A program made the translations under genes and the position numbers. The notes under the pieces are model-generated. The model had not been told where the DNA came from, searched no databases, and was given only the letters and a program-made list of their open reading frames with translations. Positions 47,056 through 58,569 of a stretch of 64,000 nt of DNA are shown here, in pieces (the first letter of the stretch is position 1; each line of letters starts with the position of its first letter). Source of the DNA: Rhexocercosporidium sp. MPI-PUGE-AT-0058 (taxonomy: Eukaryota > Ascomycota > Leotiomycetes > Helotiales); contig JAGTJL010000012.1 in assembly GCA_020746875.1 (NCBI GenBank), forward strand, positions 1-64,000, given 5' to 3'.

Positions 47056-48176
47056 ATGCGTTTCATTATCGGATTTATCGTACTTACGTTCTCTACCATC
47101 CTTATTTTACGTTCTAGACGGGCGTTGGTTCCCAATGTTATTGATCACGAATTTGGAGTGGCATTCGACCTCACGTTTCCGTATGGGTAGGTCAATTTCC
47201 CGGTGTATCACTCCTCTGTTAAGCCTCATTACTTGCAAGTATGGCTTGCTAACATTCTCCCTCTATACAGGACTGCGGCAATAAGCTATCCAAACGGAAC
47301 GGTTGTGAATGTTGCAAGATAGATGCATTGCCATCGTACCGAGAGATGTTTTTTTTCGTTTGTCACTCCGTTCATTAGAACACTTACAGTACTAGCCTCT
47401 TGAATCCATCAAACCGTTAAGCATTCAGCTAATGAATGTCTGCCCCCCCCCCCCCTAATGAGTCTGTCGCAGATGCCCTCCGCGACTACTCCCGTCAAAT
47501 AGCCCGCGCTTCTCGCAAGGCTGCAGGTATACCAGCGTCTTCAGATTTCGGAGAACTCGCAAAACTCATCGTATCACTCCGCTTGGCGGTGGAGGCATAT
47601 CTCGACGGGCGTATCATCTCCGGTGCGGCAGCAACAATTCCTCACCTAGCTGCGACGTACCCTGAAGATCTCGAAGATGCTTTTGAGTACATCGGGTTTA
47701 TTTATCTTCCACAGTACCCGTACTGGTACGGCGGTATATTTCCCGAATCGGGTGCTGTGTATACTGGCAATGGATTTGGTTTGTGCTCAAATCACACAGA
47801 CCGAGCTTTATGTGACGAAGAAAAACGCAATCCACCTCATCAACCATCACATGAAAATATTCTTTCCATAGCATACACGACGGGCATTTTGACTTCGACG
47901 TGATTAATTAAAAGTATGGGGTTTTCATACCCCGGCTCTGATATGTTCAAGCTCGCCGATATGACTCTTGGGTGGGATAAGAGACATGAGAATCCCAATG
48001 ATGACTATTATTGGGAAACGGTCAGGGACGCCATCATCAAGCCAGCTTTGGAAGCGATCATGTATCATCACTCCAACACGAGTAAGATATTTTTTTACAT
48101 GGAGATCGTTCTACAAATGAGCGCTTCCAAGGAAGGCCTGAAAGAGGTACAGTCAGCCACAACTGCTATTGCGTAA
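47056..48176 (+). pseudogene. Decayed hypothetical gene with frameshifts, in-frame TGA and a C13 tract
   Basis: A plausible exon starts MRFIIGFIVLTFSTILIL, then DHEFGVAFDLTFPYG. A GTAGGT...ACAG intron (47187-47270) joins it to AAISYPNGTVVNVAR, which hits TAG at 47320. Beyond it IDALPSYREMFF appears in a shifted frame before a T8 run. After a C13 run (47443-47455) a 155-codon frame carries DFGELAKLIVSLRLAVEAYLDGRI, YPYWYGGIF and GNGFGLC. A TGA at 47901-47903 separates it from 86 further codons in the same frame, with TLGWDKRHENP and YYWETVRDAI. The pieces read like one protein cut by two frameshifts and one stop. It matches no characterised family I can name; similar hypothetical fungal proteins follow the same block order. 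A sequencing error at the homopolymers is the alternative. Confidence 0.6.
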
Positions 48177-48917
48177 AACGCTATTTCTCACCAAAAGTCA
48201 CGCATTACACTTAACTAATATATTATGTTAGCGACCACTTATAAGTGTTTCCCTTACCATAATTCATTATCATAACCTAAAGCTTAATTTGATATATTAT
48301 AATATAAAATTAATAGATGATTCGTAAAGTTATGAGGTAATAAGCTCACGTGTTTATTTAAACCCTGTGTTCTACTGCTAAATATAGATTAAAACATGCA
48401 CGTGATATCTTAATGCTTTTTATCTTACTCAAATAAGATTATTAATCTTTAAATTCTATTAATAGAATATATAAAAAGTAAAAGTAAATCATATTATAAA
48501 AGGAATAATAAATATATAAGAGGGTTAAGCAATTATATAAACTGTAATAGTGTAGGTTTTTGTGTAAAAAGGCCTTTTACGGAATAGCAGTTGGCTAGTA
48601 CTGTAGTCGACAGGGTACTAGGGAACGAGACTAAGATTTTTGAGCTGGATCCAGTGTTTGCTGCCGTCAGAGGTGCAGTTGAGATGGCAAAAATAGTCTA
48701 TTGGGATTATAACTAGACTAGATCAAGAGCGGATATAGGTAACGACTTGTGATCTGGCTAATGCAGCAATTGATAGTCAATTTTTACTTTCGCAAGCTAA
48801 TGCCTCAGGCGATAATGAAACCGATTGTCAAATCAAACTTTTCCAAATTCTAATGTCATCGCTTTAACCACCATCAACACATATACCCCTGACCATCGAT
48901 GATACCAAATTAGAATT
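48177..48917. other. AT-rich intergenic DNA
   Basis: About 740 bp. 48230-48560 is strongly AT-rich and stop-filled, the rest ordinary. No gene recognised. Confidence 0.45.
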
Positions 48918-49463
48918 CTACGATGCTGTGAAAGTCGCCAGGCAATCTACCTTCCATTCGGCGACCTCTCTGCTTTTCAAGATGGTCCTTCGCTCTTCCA
49001 TATCCATATCCATACCCATCTCATCCCCGAACATCCATCTCCATCTTTGCTTTTTGATTGTAATCTCATAAGTGTTTCCTGGCACCATGAGTCTAATATC
49101 TGAATTCCTTAACCCATCAGCCTTCGGTACGACGCTAATCGTACACTGCGTCGAGAACTTCTGACCGGGTTCCAGCCGCACCAATAATGTATCCTCAAGA
49201 TCCAACGCTTCCTCGTCCCAATCATCAGCAATGAGAGTCGAACCTCCTCCTATCTTGCGGTGATCGTGTTGAGGGTCTCTAATCTCAATACCGCCGCTGT
49301 AATCGGCCCAGAGGCGGACAAGCGCCCAGATCGGCTTGGAAGCGGTACATTCGTACTCTGTGGTCACCGTGAATGGTGGCTGGCCGGATAGGGTGCAGGT
49401 CGGATAGGATGTTGTTACGATTGTGGATATCTGCGGTCGGTGTGGGGCCTGGGAATAGCACAT
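48918..49463 (-). CDS. Hypothetical protein, 181 aa, single exon
   Basis: Uninterrupted frame of 181 codons with balanced composition. The N-terminal half is beta-rich (TTSYPTCTLSGQPPFTVTTEYEC), with RLWADYSGGIEIRDPQHD and LIADDWDEEALDLEDTLLVRLEPGQKF, which looks like an immunoglobulin-type or arrestin-like beta domain. A Met/Asp/Glu-rich stretch (GDEMGMDMDMEERR) lies near the C-terminus. No signal peptide or membrane segment. The family is not recognised and a function is not proposed. It lies between two decayed genes, so its own expression is uncertain. Confidence 0.6.
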   Translation of the reverse strand: MCYSQAPHRPQISTIVTTSYPTCTLSGQPPFTVTTEYECTASKPIWALVRLWADYSGGIEIRDPQHDHRKIGGGSTLIADDWDEEALDLEDTLLVRLEPGQKFSTQCTISVVPKADGLRNSDIRLMVPGNTYEITIKKQRWRWMFGDEMGMDMDMEERRTILKSREVAEWKVDCLATFTAS

Positions 49464-49665
49464 TATTCCGAAAATGCTGATGTTCCTTCAACAGCGGCAC
49501 AGTTAAAAGGGGGGAAGTCTCCTATGTATAGCCTGGTAGTGAGACCCAACCTGCTGCCTGGATCTAGGGATGCATGATCTGCAGGTGCGGATTTCCTGGC
49601 AGAAAGAACCGCAAATGATTGCAAATGAAAACAGAATGCTCAAACTTTTGGAATATTTTTTGAGT

Positions 49666-51569
49666 TCAGATACTATTAGTTCTATGTGGTGGTGGATAGA
49701 AACAAGTCCTTTCTCCACCTGTCCACATTACCCCCCAGAGCCTCTTTTCGTCGCTGTTTTTGAGGCAGCGTCTTCTGCTATTCATCAACACGACTATGGA
49801 TAGCATCCAAATCAATAGAGACGTCACTTCAGCACTCTTCAGAGGCGAATAGAACTCGTGCCGTTGAACAAGACTGCCGCCAAACCCTTCTTCAACCTGA
49901 CTCGAACACCACTCGAAAATTCTTCTTGTGGCCGCCTGTGAAGCAGCGTAGTTGATCCGTCCCTCTTGAGTCCTGCTTCCTTTGATCTCCGCCTGATACA
50001 TACGAAGCAGATCCTTTGGCGAGTGGGATTCCACCTTAACGTCCAAAATTCCGGTGTCTCTAACACCACTAGGTAGCCAAGTCCAGAAGTCGTACTTCCA
50101 CTAATGTGAACAGTCAAGGTGACCATGTAGCTTTAACTCGACATCCTCAAATCGCATTATCCCAAAAGGCGCCCATCCATGCTGTGGAGTGGTAGAGAAG
50201 TAATCGTCCTCGTAGTTCTTATGGCAGTCATGACGCAAACGCCAGACATCGGCTCTGGATATTTTCCCATCTTGGACGTATGGCCTGGAGAGTAGAGGTC
50301 CATGAAAGATTGAGGTATGCCAGTCCAGGCGGCAGCATCGACGGAAGGGTAGGTATGCGGATAAGATCGGAGTTTGTCAAGGAAGGGCATAATGCTCTTG
50401 AGGATTGTTCCTGGACCACAAAGGGCTAATCCAAGCCATAATGGCGCGGCCGTTGTGAACGACAGAACTTTAGCGAGAAGTTCGAGTTTGTTTTCTTGGA
50501 GAATAGGGCGCAGAACATCACCAATAGGTGCTATCTAAGCCCTAGCAAAGTTGCATGGCACATTTGGTTCTGAGAACACGCTCCATAGAATAGAACCAAA
50601 GTAGTTTGGAGAGAGACTCAATGTCATATAGCGGTCAAGGTGTCTGAAATCCGATGGATATTCGCCTTGACCTAGAGGCTCGACATAACGGATTGACAAA
50701 GAGGGACGCGGAAGCTCAATCGTGACTGAACCCAAAGGAGCCGTACTGCGATGGAGCGGAATGCTGAGAGCGGCGGCCAGAGCTGCAGAGCTTTGGTCTC
50801 CAAGGGCGCACGCAACACAAAGCCTTCGAAGGTAACCTACAGCTTGACTGGCAGTTGGTGGGCTGTGGTGAGCATCGACTTCGCCGACAATCTCGAGATC
50901 AAGGTTTTCGACAAGAATTCCCCATGGACTATAGCGATCGTCGGCAGAAATTGAGTATGCTGAACCTCGAGTTGTGATTGCCTTCCGCCATGCCAGTTCT
51001 TGCGGCGGAGCGTAGTCGAGTTTGATGTTCACAGATCTAGAAGGACTATCCAGCGGCTCATAGTGTAAGGTGAGATGCTGTCTCTCTGCCAGACTCGCCT
51101 TCAAAACATATGCCCAGCACAGTACGAGTAGAGCAATACCGTTGTTAGGGTTTTCCTCCAAGCGTCGAAAGTTGTTCGAACTAGATATCCTACACGTTGT
51201 AGGATGTCGACGTCTCAGGTGGAACAAATGTCCTTTCTCTGTCTTGTGCTTCATGGAACATGAGCCATCGGAAGATCTCCAACTAGAATACCCTTCAATC
51301 GAGAGAGAACAACTCGGGATGTCACCCGAAAACGAAGGCACACGGCAAAGGAGTCTCTCAAGTCTATAGCTGCTTTCTGGGAATCGTGAAGTCGATATTG
51401 CATGTCGAAGAGCGAATTGCCATTGGGAGCTGCTTCTGGAGAGAATCGCATTTGCTTCAGTGCCATCGTAATCAATCGTGGGAGTGCCGTGAGCTAGCAT
51501 GTATGATTGTGCGATCCTAGAAGGGATGGGTTCACGGTGTTTGCGGTTTGAAATTGGCGCGAGCTTCAA
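49666..51569 (-). pseudogene. Decayed large hypothetical gene (three frames, two in-frame stops)
   Basis: Starting MKLAPISNRKHREPIPSRIAQ at 51569, coding-like sequence moves between frames. RFSPEAAPNGNSLFDMQYRL lies in a second frame near 51400. LEENPNNGIALLVLCWAYVLKASLAER through SVFSEPNVPCNFARA returns to the first frame and meets TAG at 50535. The same frame then continues as IAPIGDVLRPILQENKLELL and KLRSYPHTYPSVDAAAWTGIPQSF. A further shift gives DVWRLRHDCHKNYEDDYFSTT and HGWAPFGIMRFEDVEL, cut by TAG at 50103, followed by FWTWLPSGVRDTG. Continuity across the stops argues for one ancestral protein of 550 or more residues. The family is not recognised. Unrecognised introns could explain part of the disruption. 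Confidence 0.55.
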
Positions 51570-51963
51570 TCGTGATGGAGGCTATTTTGGGAGAATATTT
51601 ATTCCGGCATGGTGGGCGCACAATTGCCACGACGCAGTGGCAGGATCCTTGCTCGCTTGATTGGAGGAGATATCAGCCTCTGTGGTAATAGTGGATGACA
51701 TCGTTGAGAAGAAAAGAAAGCTTGATGGGGCGTACTGCGGGCGAGTTCCTATTACTACAATAAGACCCCTCACAATTTTATGTGGGTGACGACGCGCTGA
51801 TAATTTTCGGAATTCATAGGTTAGGGAGTGTTTAACGAGAGGTATATAACAACACCAAATTAAGAATAACAGATTTATTATTCCCCCCCCCCGCAAATTT
51901 ACAGGCCCTTGAATCCGACGTCCTGTGGTTTGTCTCATCACTCTCGCAACACAGGGACAGGCG

Positions 51964-52918
51964 TTACAGCGCTTTCGTCTTAATAGCAGATGGCTTCGCA
52001 GGAACGAATGCCTTCGCAATGAAGCCAACAATAGTCAAGAACTACTCTCGTCAGTCCATGTCCCAACTCTAACACCGATTGCAACAACAAACACAAAAGA
52101 CAAGAAATGCACCACACTCACCACATAATCCAACATCTTAAACCCCCCAGGCAGCGAAACGAACGTATCGCCATCATAGAACACCCTCATAGCCATTAAG
52201 AAGCCAGGCTCGCCTTGCTGGAACATGTCCTGGAAGAAGAGCGCTTTGAAAGACCCGGCGGGCTGCGTACGTTCTGTGAAGCGCGCTGGCTGTCCTTTGA
52301 CTGGTTTGGGTGTGAGATTGGATTTTTTCAAGGGAGCATACTGAAGTGGAGTAGATTGTACTTACTGACGGTAAACCCGTGGACATGTAAACGCGGAATG
52401 AGAATCGGTGGGTCGCCTGCTGAAGCGGTGATTTTCTTGCCGTCGAGGTAGAAGATCATAGTCCCTTCTAGGACTTCCATTATCTCATCGTGATCCTGTG
52501 GTAGGGTCAGCTTGACACACCATACACAAAGAATAGGAATAATAAAGAGAGGGAGATAAGCTCCGTGGACAATCAACAAGCCGGGGGAACCAGGATAACG
52601 CACCCTATGCCAATGGTTGGGAATAGCAAGGAAATCGGAGTCGTCCTTCCCATCGTACGCTGTATCAACCCAGTTGTGTTCTGGTGAGTCCTCGGCCTTG
52701 CTCTGTTATCGAAAGTCTCAGCCTCATGTTCAGGTACTCCGTAGATCGTTTAAGACTGGTTCGTAGCATGTGCTTGACTTACGTGATCGATGAATAGACG
52801 CATGCTAATACCCTGCAGTGTTCGACATTGAGCATGACCCATATATAGGGGATGTGTGCGCAGCCTTGCCTACCTTTCCAACGACAAGAGGCATCAGCTC
52901 TTCGATTTGAGACGTCAT
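51964..52918 (-). CDS. Cupin-domain protein with C-terminal hydrophobic tail
   Basis: Six small exons join in phase: 52918-52874, 52812-52783, 52702-52604, 52495-52370, 52340-52122 and 52041-51964, all with GT-AG borders (GTAGGC, GTAAGT, GTGCGT, GTCAGT, GTGAGT donors). They encode 198 aa. The cupin core shows the metal-binding pattern HWHRDHDEIMEVLEG (HxH..E type) across the exon 3/4 junction, then GTMIFYLDGKKI and IPRLHVHGF with the second-motif His. A C-terminal hydrophobic stretch (FLTIVGFIAKAFV) may anchor it to a membrane. Substrate unknown; stand-alone cupins of this kind are poorly characterised in fungi. The fourth donor (GTCAGT, not the adjacent GTAAGT) was chosen because only it keeps frame. 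Confidence 0.75.
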
Positions 52919-53385
52919 ATTGATCTGAGTAGGTAAGCCTGTTTAGTTTGATTACTAGAATCTTTTGTGCGGTCAGATTCGAGGAGAGGGGCGAAGGTGT
53001 TGTTATTGACGAAAGGAAAGGCTTTCCGGCAGGCGGTTTTTGGGTTGCTCCCCTGATCTGGGGTCGAATATCAGCGCGTTTCCCGTCTTGGCTGGATTGG
53101 CTGAAGTTTTCTGTGAAGGCGTTTGGTATCGGGCTGGGATACAATCATGCCATGATTGGCTGCAATTAAAGGTGTCTGCCTTTGCGGGGTAGTTCTAAAA
53201 CAATACTTCAACAGTCGGATGGGCAATCTCGATTGATACGCCTAGCTGAATCTTTTCTCATCTTCAAAAATGAAGACGACTACAGTATTAGAAAGTCACT
53301 GCGGTACAGTACACAGATACTCACTGTCCATAAAGACCTACTGGATTGTGGGACTAACATTTTGTAATTCAGCTACATACCTCCT
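52919..53385. other. Intergenic between cupin promoter and SSF1 3' end
   Basis: About 470 bp of ordinary composition. Short plus-strand frames here lack any coding evidence. Confidence 0.45.
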
Positions 53386-54812
53386 TCAACCAGCAGCAAT
53401 CTCCTCTGCCTCATCTCCCCACTCTCCTCTATCCTCCATTTCCTCGTTTAGCTCCATCTCACCATCCCCTTCGAGACCTTCGGAGTCCCACTCGTCGACA
53501 TCCATCTCATCGTCCTCATCATCATCTCCTTCCTCAGGCTTCGCACCTAGACCCTTCGCCTTCTTTTTCTTTTCAACATTCTCCTTCTGGATCTTTTTCC
53601 TCGCCTCCTTCTGTTGCCTCTTCTGCTCCCATTTCTTGTCCAGCGCCTTGACCTCCTCCTTGGACTTGTTGATGTACTCGTGCCACATGATCTTTCCATT
53701 ACAGACACCTTCCTCAACTTTGGTCATACGCAGCTTCATCCTAGGACCTAGCTCTACCAACTTGATTGCTCGCTTCTCAACACCACCCCTAGAGCTATCC
53801 TTCTTGCCATCTGCCTCGGAGCGATCCTTTCTTCGTTTGGAGAGAATCTTCTTCGCTCGAGTCTCAACTACCTCGACTTCTGCGTCAGTATCCACTTCAC
53901 TTCCACTAGTCGCTCCATCTGTCACATATCCGTCACCACCATCCCCACCGATCATGTAGTCTGCGATATCTGACATCTTGCCAAGATTCGGTAATCCACC
54001 CTTCTTGGTCTTGCCTGACTTCTGAGAATGTAGCAGCTTTTCGGCAGCATTTAACCTGCGTAGAGGTTTTGATAGACCCGTTGCCTTGGTAGTGATGGCA
54101 TAGTGTCGGAGATTGAGAGTGTAGGTTCCGTCACCCTCCTTAGAAGGCTCGCGATTTAGAAGTAGAACTCTTCGGATCGAGGAGAGGGGTGTGGCTTGTG
54201 GGGCGATAGGAGGGAAGAGAGACTGGAAGATTGTTGTAACCAGAGACTCGAGATGTTTGGGTACCTTGTTGGGAGAGTCTGATTCGGAGGCGGGTGATGT
54301 GAAATTGTTCATTACAAGCTACAGAATGAATTAGTACCCGGAGTGACTGAGATCAGAGTTCGGAATCATACTAATGGTGCCGTCAAGTATTCCTTTCCGC
54401 CACCTTTTGGGTGCTTCAAGGCTTTCCGGATATCTTTACATAACGAGTATTTTTCGACATTGAAATGTAACGTGGGTCCTCTTGGAGTAATCGCCAGTCG
54501 CATATTTGTATTTCCAGATTCTGATCTTGAGAACAGCATGAGATGGCTCACGCCCAGCGGACCAGCCATTGTAAGGTAATCTCTCAGTCGGTTTGCTCGT
54601 CTTTCCTTCAGCCTCGAGGCAGTCCCTGGCTCCATCATCAAGCGGGTATCCTTCACCAATTGACTGACGCTGGGTCCGATTTCTCCAGCTCCAATTCTGA
54701 TGACCATACTCTTCGGCGCATTTGAAGGTTTCTTCGAGACCGCTGGTCCTCCACCAGCAGGGCCATTATTTGCGCCCAAATGGGTGCGCTTCTTCGTTCG
54801 CCTTCGTGCCAT
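53386..54812 (-). CDS. SSF1: Ssf1/Ssf2 (Peter Pan) Brix-domain 60S ribosome-assembly factor
   Basis: Two exons (54812-54372 and 54318-53386) around a 53-nt intron with CTAAT branch, 457 aa. The N-terminal basic MARRRTKKRTH leads into the Brix/IMP4 domain: PKSMVIRIG, SVSQLVKDTRLMMEPGTASRLKER, GPLGVSHLMLFSRS and RGPTLHFNVEKYSLCKDI, then FPPIAP and RRVLLLNRE-type blocks and YTLNLRHYAI. The C-terminal third is a Lys-rich coiled coil (WEQKRQQKEARKK) ending in a long acidic tail. Ssf1 is nucleolar and acts in early 60S maturation (27S pre-rRNA processing). The ATG at 54812 has an ACCATGG context; a longer upstream frame is rejected. It shares its promoter with the RRP3 homologue. Confidence 0.94.
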
Positions 54813-55004
54813 GGTTGTAGATTGTATGTGGTATGACGGTCTGGAGAAAAAGAAGCTCAAAATAATTTGTATGGCAGAAATATTTGCGCCAGCCAATCAG
54901 AGAAGCCAGCTAGATAAGCGGATAAGAACTATAAAAACTACTCCTCTTCCGCACTTCGACTTCTTTTCCTCCGTCATACCAAAATCACCTTCAGCGCCAC
55001 CACA
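54813..55004. promoter_or_regulatory. 192-bp bidirectional promoter of SSF1 and RRP3
   Basis: Both start codons point outwards, leaving 192 bp for both promoters and 5' UTRs. The two products act in large- and small-subunit ribosome assembly respectively, so co-regulation is likely. No specific binding site is asserted. Confidence 0.7.
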
Positions 55005-56552
55005 ATGTCCTCCTCGGTCAAGAGACGCAAGGTTGATGAGAATCTGCCCTCGGGCTTATTGAAGGAGAAGAAGCACAAGAAGGCGAAATTGGTGAAGGAC
55101 GTTGCGACAGAACCAGCAGAAGCTTCAGCTTCCTCCGACCCAGACCCAACACCGATTGCGACCAAGTTAGCAGAAGAGAATACGGCGGGAGATGGCGATG
55201 AGTTAGAAAAGGAAGCACCAAAGAGCTTCAAAGACCTGGTATGCGCAAACACTCTTGGCTGTGAAATATTGGCTTACGCAAATTAGGGAATCGTGGACGA
55301 ACTATGCGACGCCTGTACCGCACTTGGATATAAAGCGCCTACGCCCATCCAAGTCGAATCGATACCCCTCGCTCTGCAAAACAGAGATCTGATCGCACTG
55401 GCAGAGACTGGAAGTGGAAAGACTGCTGCTTTTGCACTACCGATTCTCCAAGCTCTCCTTGATACACCACAACCATTCTTCGGTCTCATCATTGCGCCAA
55501 CTCGCGAACTAGCGTACCAAATATCAGAATCTTTCGAGGCTTTGGGTTCTAAGATAGCAGTGAGGTGTGCTGTTATTGTTGGTGGTATGGACATGGTACC
55601 ACAGGCAATTGCGCTTGGCAAGAAGCCTCATATCATTGTGGCCACTCCAGGAAGATTGCTGGATCACCTTGAAAATACAAAGGGATTCTCACTACGATCA
55701 CTGAAGCACTTGGTAATGGATGAAGCTGATCGATTGCTGGATCTGGATTTCGGACCGATCTTAGACAAGATCCTGAAAGTCATCCCACGCGAACGCCGTA
55801 CCTACCTCTTCTCTGCCACCATGAGCTCGAAGATTGAAAGCCTACAAAGAGCCAGTTTAAGAGACCCCCTCCGTGTCAGTGTCAGCACGAAATACCAGAC
55901 CGTTTCGACATTGATCCAAAATTACCTTTTTATCCCACTCATCCACAAGGACGTCTACCTTGTCTACCTCATGAACGAGTTTGTCGGCCAATCCGCCATC
56001 ATCTTTACACGAACCGTAAATGAAACACAACGGCTAGCTATTCTGTTGCGATCTCTGGGTTTCGGCGCCATCCCGCTCCATGGTCAGCTTTCTCAAACCG
56101 CACGTCTGGGTGCTCTGAATAAATTCCGTGCGGGTACTCGTAAGATCCTTGTAGCAACTGATGTCGCTGCTCGTGGTCTGGATATTCCATCGGTAGATAT
56201 CGTTCTCAACTATGACCTACCACCAGACAGCAAGACATACATCCATCGTGTCGGTCGTACCGCAAGAGCTGGCAAATCAGGTCATGCATTCAGTATTGTG
56301 ACACAGTATGATGTGGAGATCTTCAAACGCACCGAGGCCGCATTAAAGATGCAATTGGACGAGTACGAGCCTCTGAAGGAGGAAGTAATGGTATTCAAGG
56401 CAAGGGTGGAGGAGGCACAGCGAAATGCGAGAAACGAGATGAAGAATCTGCATGAAGATCGGGGAAATAGGGGCTCGGTACTGAAAGGTCGTCGTCCAAA
56501 GCCTGGGGGTAGTAAGCGTGGAAGAGATGATATGGATAGAGAAGAGGGCTGA
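55005..56552 (+). CDS. RRP3: ATP-dependent rRNA helicase Rrp3 (DEAD-box)
   Basis: Two exons (55005-55238; 55287-56552), 48-nt intron with GTATGC donor and TTAG acceptor, 499 aa. Basic N-terminus ([19 protein letters not shown]), then Q-motif region GYKAPTPIQ, motif I AETGSGKT (about 117-124), Ia PTRELA, Ib [14 protein letters not shown] (about 223-226), [25 protein letters not shown] and [12 protein letters not shown]. All helicase motifs are intact. The C-terminus is short and Arg/Gly/Lys-rich. Rrp3 is nucleolar and required for pre-18S rRNA processing and 40S assembly. Housekeeping gene; it anchors the right half of the window as conserved genomic backbone. Confidence 0.95.
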
Positions 56553-57730
56553 TTCTACTGGTCCGAAATTCGAAACATCGGGCAAAATCCACACCATAAT
56601 CAAGTTTGACATATTGCACTACATTTCTCTCTTGATTTTTGTTTGTCGCGTCGAAAGGTTTGGCATCGTCCGGGCTTGCTCCCAAGTGGGATAGCGAACA
56701 AAATTTCGGTCCTTTTGCTAGAAGAAACCTCATAGTGAAGTAAGTAATTATAGCCCTTTGTTTCAATGCCTCTTCCCCTCATTTTGGACTTTAGTCCAGG
56801 GCAAGTTTCGGCAGCCACCCGAAATGATCGCCAAGATATGCCCGAAACCACGTTGTTAATTCTCGGTTCCGAAGTCCCGTTTTGTGTGTCGCAGGTTAGA
56901 CAGAAATAGTTGTGATCTCTTGGCCTTGCAATTGCAGCCGAGTCGCTTCAGATGATGGCGATCATTCATCTTGGCGGAAGGTGGAAGCGCTGTACTCATT
57001 CTGACCTTATCTTCCGCAGGGACATAATGGAATCTGTGGCACTGCCCTTTCCCCCTTGAATAACAGACTTTTGAGAATAGAACCAAAGATTGCAAGGTAA
57101 GTGTCTTCAATGGAAACGAATTGTTGGAGCCGCATATCTTCGGCTTACCTTACCTCGATCGGATCTCACGGCAGCGCAAGAACAAGACTGGAGAAGTCTT
57201 GTTTGAACTTGACAGGCGTTGGGGCCCCATTGCACAGCAACTCAGTTTAACGTGGGCTCCTCGAGATGCCTTCACAGCCAAATAAGCCCCGCCAAGTCGT
57301 CTACGGAAGCACATTTCCAGTATACAGTGGCTCCTAAGATCGAATGCGGAGTAGAGTGAGCTCTCATCCCACACACTTACAGGTTCAGAGTGCTTTGGAT
57401 AGCCTATCACAGATCTTGAATAGAAAACAAGCTCTAGTGGAGCTGCATTAGATACTGTTGTATTTCGTTGTCCAAGAATAGGTCCCCCATTGCAAAACTT
57501 CAGGCCCTACCTGGGTCGTAGAGGTTAGTCTAATGTTGCCGTTGTGCAAAGACGGTTTGACATGGGCGGCAATTGAACTTAGGTCTGGCAGCATATATAA
57601 GTATCATCGGCAGCACATCCTAACATCCTCGCCATCAATTCTGGAGCTTATACCTTCCTCTTTATCTATCCTCGACGTCTCCGAGTCAATCACCTCATCT
57701 TACCTATCTCTTACCCATCCAACCAGCAAA
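56553..57730. other. Intergenic upstream of the cytochrome-domain gene
   Basis: About 1.2 kb of unique DNA. Overlapping short frames on the minus strand show no family resemblance. The last about 150 bp (CT-rich, CCTCTTTATC...CAGCAAA) look like a fungal promoter/5' UTR ahead of ATG 57731. A longer in-frame upstream start (57533) is not preferred because it would bury the signal peptide. Confidence 0.45.
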
Positions 57731-58569
57731 ATGGTCACTCTATCCACAACCACTCTCCTCTTGGCCCTCCACCTCCTTACCCTCAGCAAAGCACAAACCA
57801 CAACCCCATTCACTGATCCCGTAACTGGCATCCAATTCCAGCGTTTCTTCGGCGCAAAAACACAATTCGCATTCGGCATCGCCCTCCCCGAGAACCCCAC
57901 TACAGATTTCATAGGGCAGATGACATTCCCTCTCACAGCCTCAGGAGGATGGGGCGGCATTTCACTCGCAGATGATATGGTCGGGCCACTCTTACTCGCG
58001 GCATGGCCCGATGGCAACACAGTACAATCGTCCTTCCGCCTTGCGTCGACAGAAGACGCCTCGCCGCCTGTTGCGACGGGTAGCTTCAGTGTCGTGCCTA
58101 TACCAAGCGGGACAAGTGTTAATGGCACAAGCATGTCTTTCACGTTCTTGTGTAAGAACTGCATCGATTCGAAGCTGGGGTTTGCGGCGGGAAATACACT
58201 GGGGACGTTTGGAATGGGGTGGGCGCTCGCTGGGAAGCCAGTTAGTGATCCTGCGAGTGCGGCTACGGAGCTATCTTTTCATGATAAAGGTATGTGCTCT
58301 TACTCGCTCCATCTGCCTCTTTGCTGTGTAAGCCATGTCTGACTTTGATTGTGATAGGATTCGATGAGTTTGACGCGCAGCTCAATGCAGCCAGGAGTCC
58401 TCTCTTTGGTGAGTGGGCATTGCTGGCAGGAGCAGACATCGTGTCCAATGGTTCGACCACGGCTGTTGCGCCTATTGCACCTGGCAGCGGAGGTGGATTC
58501 GCTGGCGGAGACGACGACGATGATGAAGATGAGGAGAGTGGAGAGGACTCAGATGATGACGATGATTAG
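57731..58569 (+). CDS. Secreted CDH-type cytochrome domain protein (AA8) with poly-acidic tail
   Basis: Two exons (57731-58289; 58358-58569), 256 aa. Signal peptide MVTLSTTTLLLALHLLTLSKA, cleavage before QTTT. The body matches the cytochrome domain of cellobiose dehydrogenase: FTDPVTGIQFQRFF, QFAFGIALPE, GGWGGISLADDMVGPLLLAAWPDGN and a terminal LSFHDKGFDEFD. The Met of DDMVG and the His of SFHDKG are in the positions of the Met/His b-type heme ligands. Two Cys (CKNC) are close together. No flavin (GMC) domain, CBM1 or membrane anchor follows; the last 20 residues are almost all Asp/Glu/Ser. Stand-alone AA8 proteins are thought to transfer electrons to extracellular oxidases such as LPMOs. The function of the acidic tail is unknown. 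Confidence 0.85.

Noticed and set aside
51582..52031. 149-codon minus-strand frame starting within the cupin 3' region
   Set aside because: It overlaps the last cupin exon in another frame and contains low-complexity sequence near a C10 tract; not supported as a gene.
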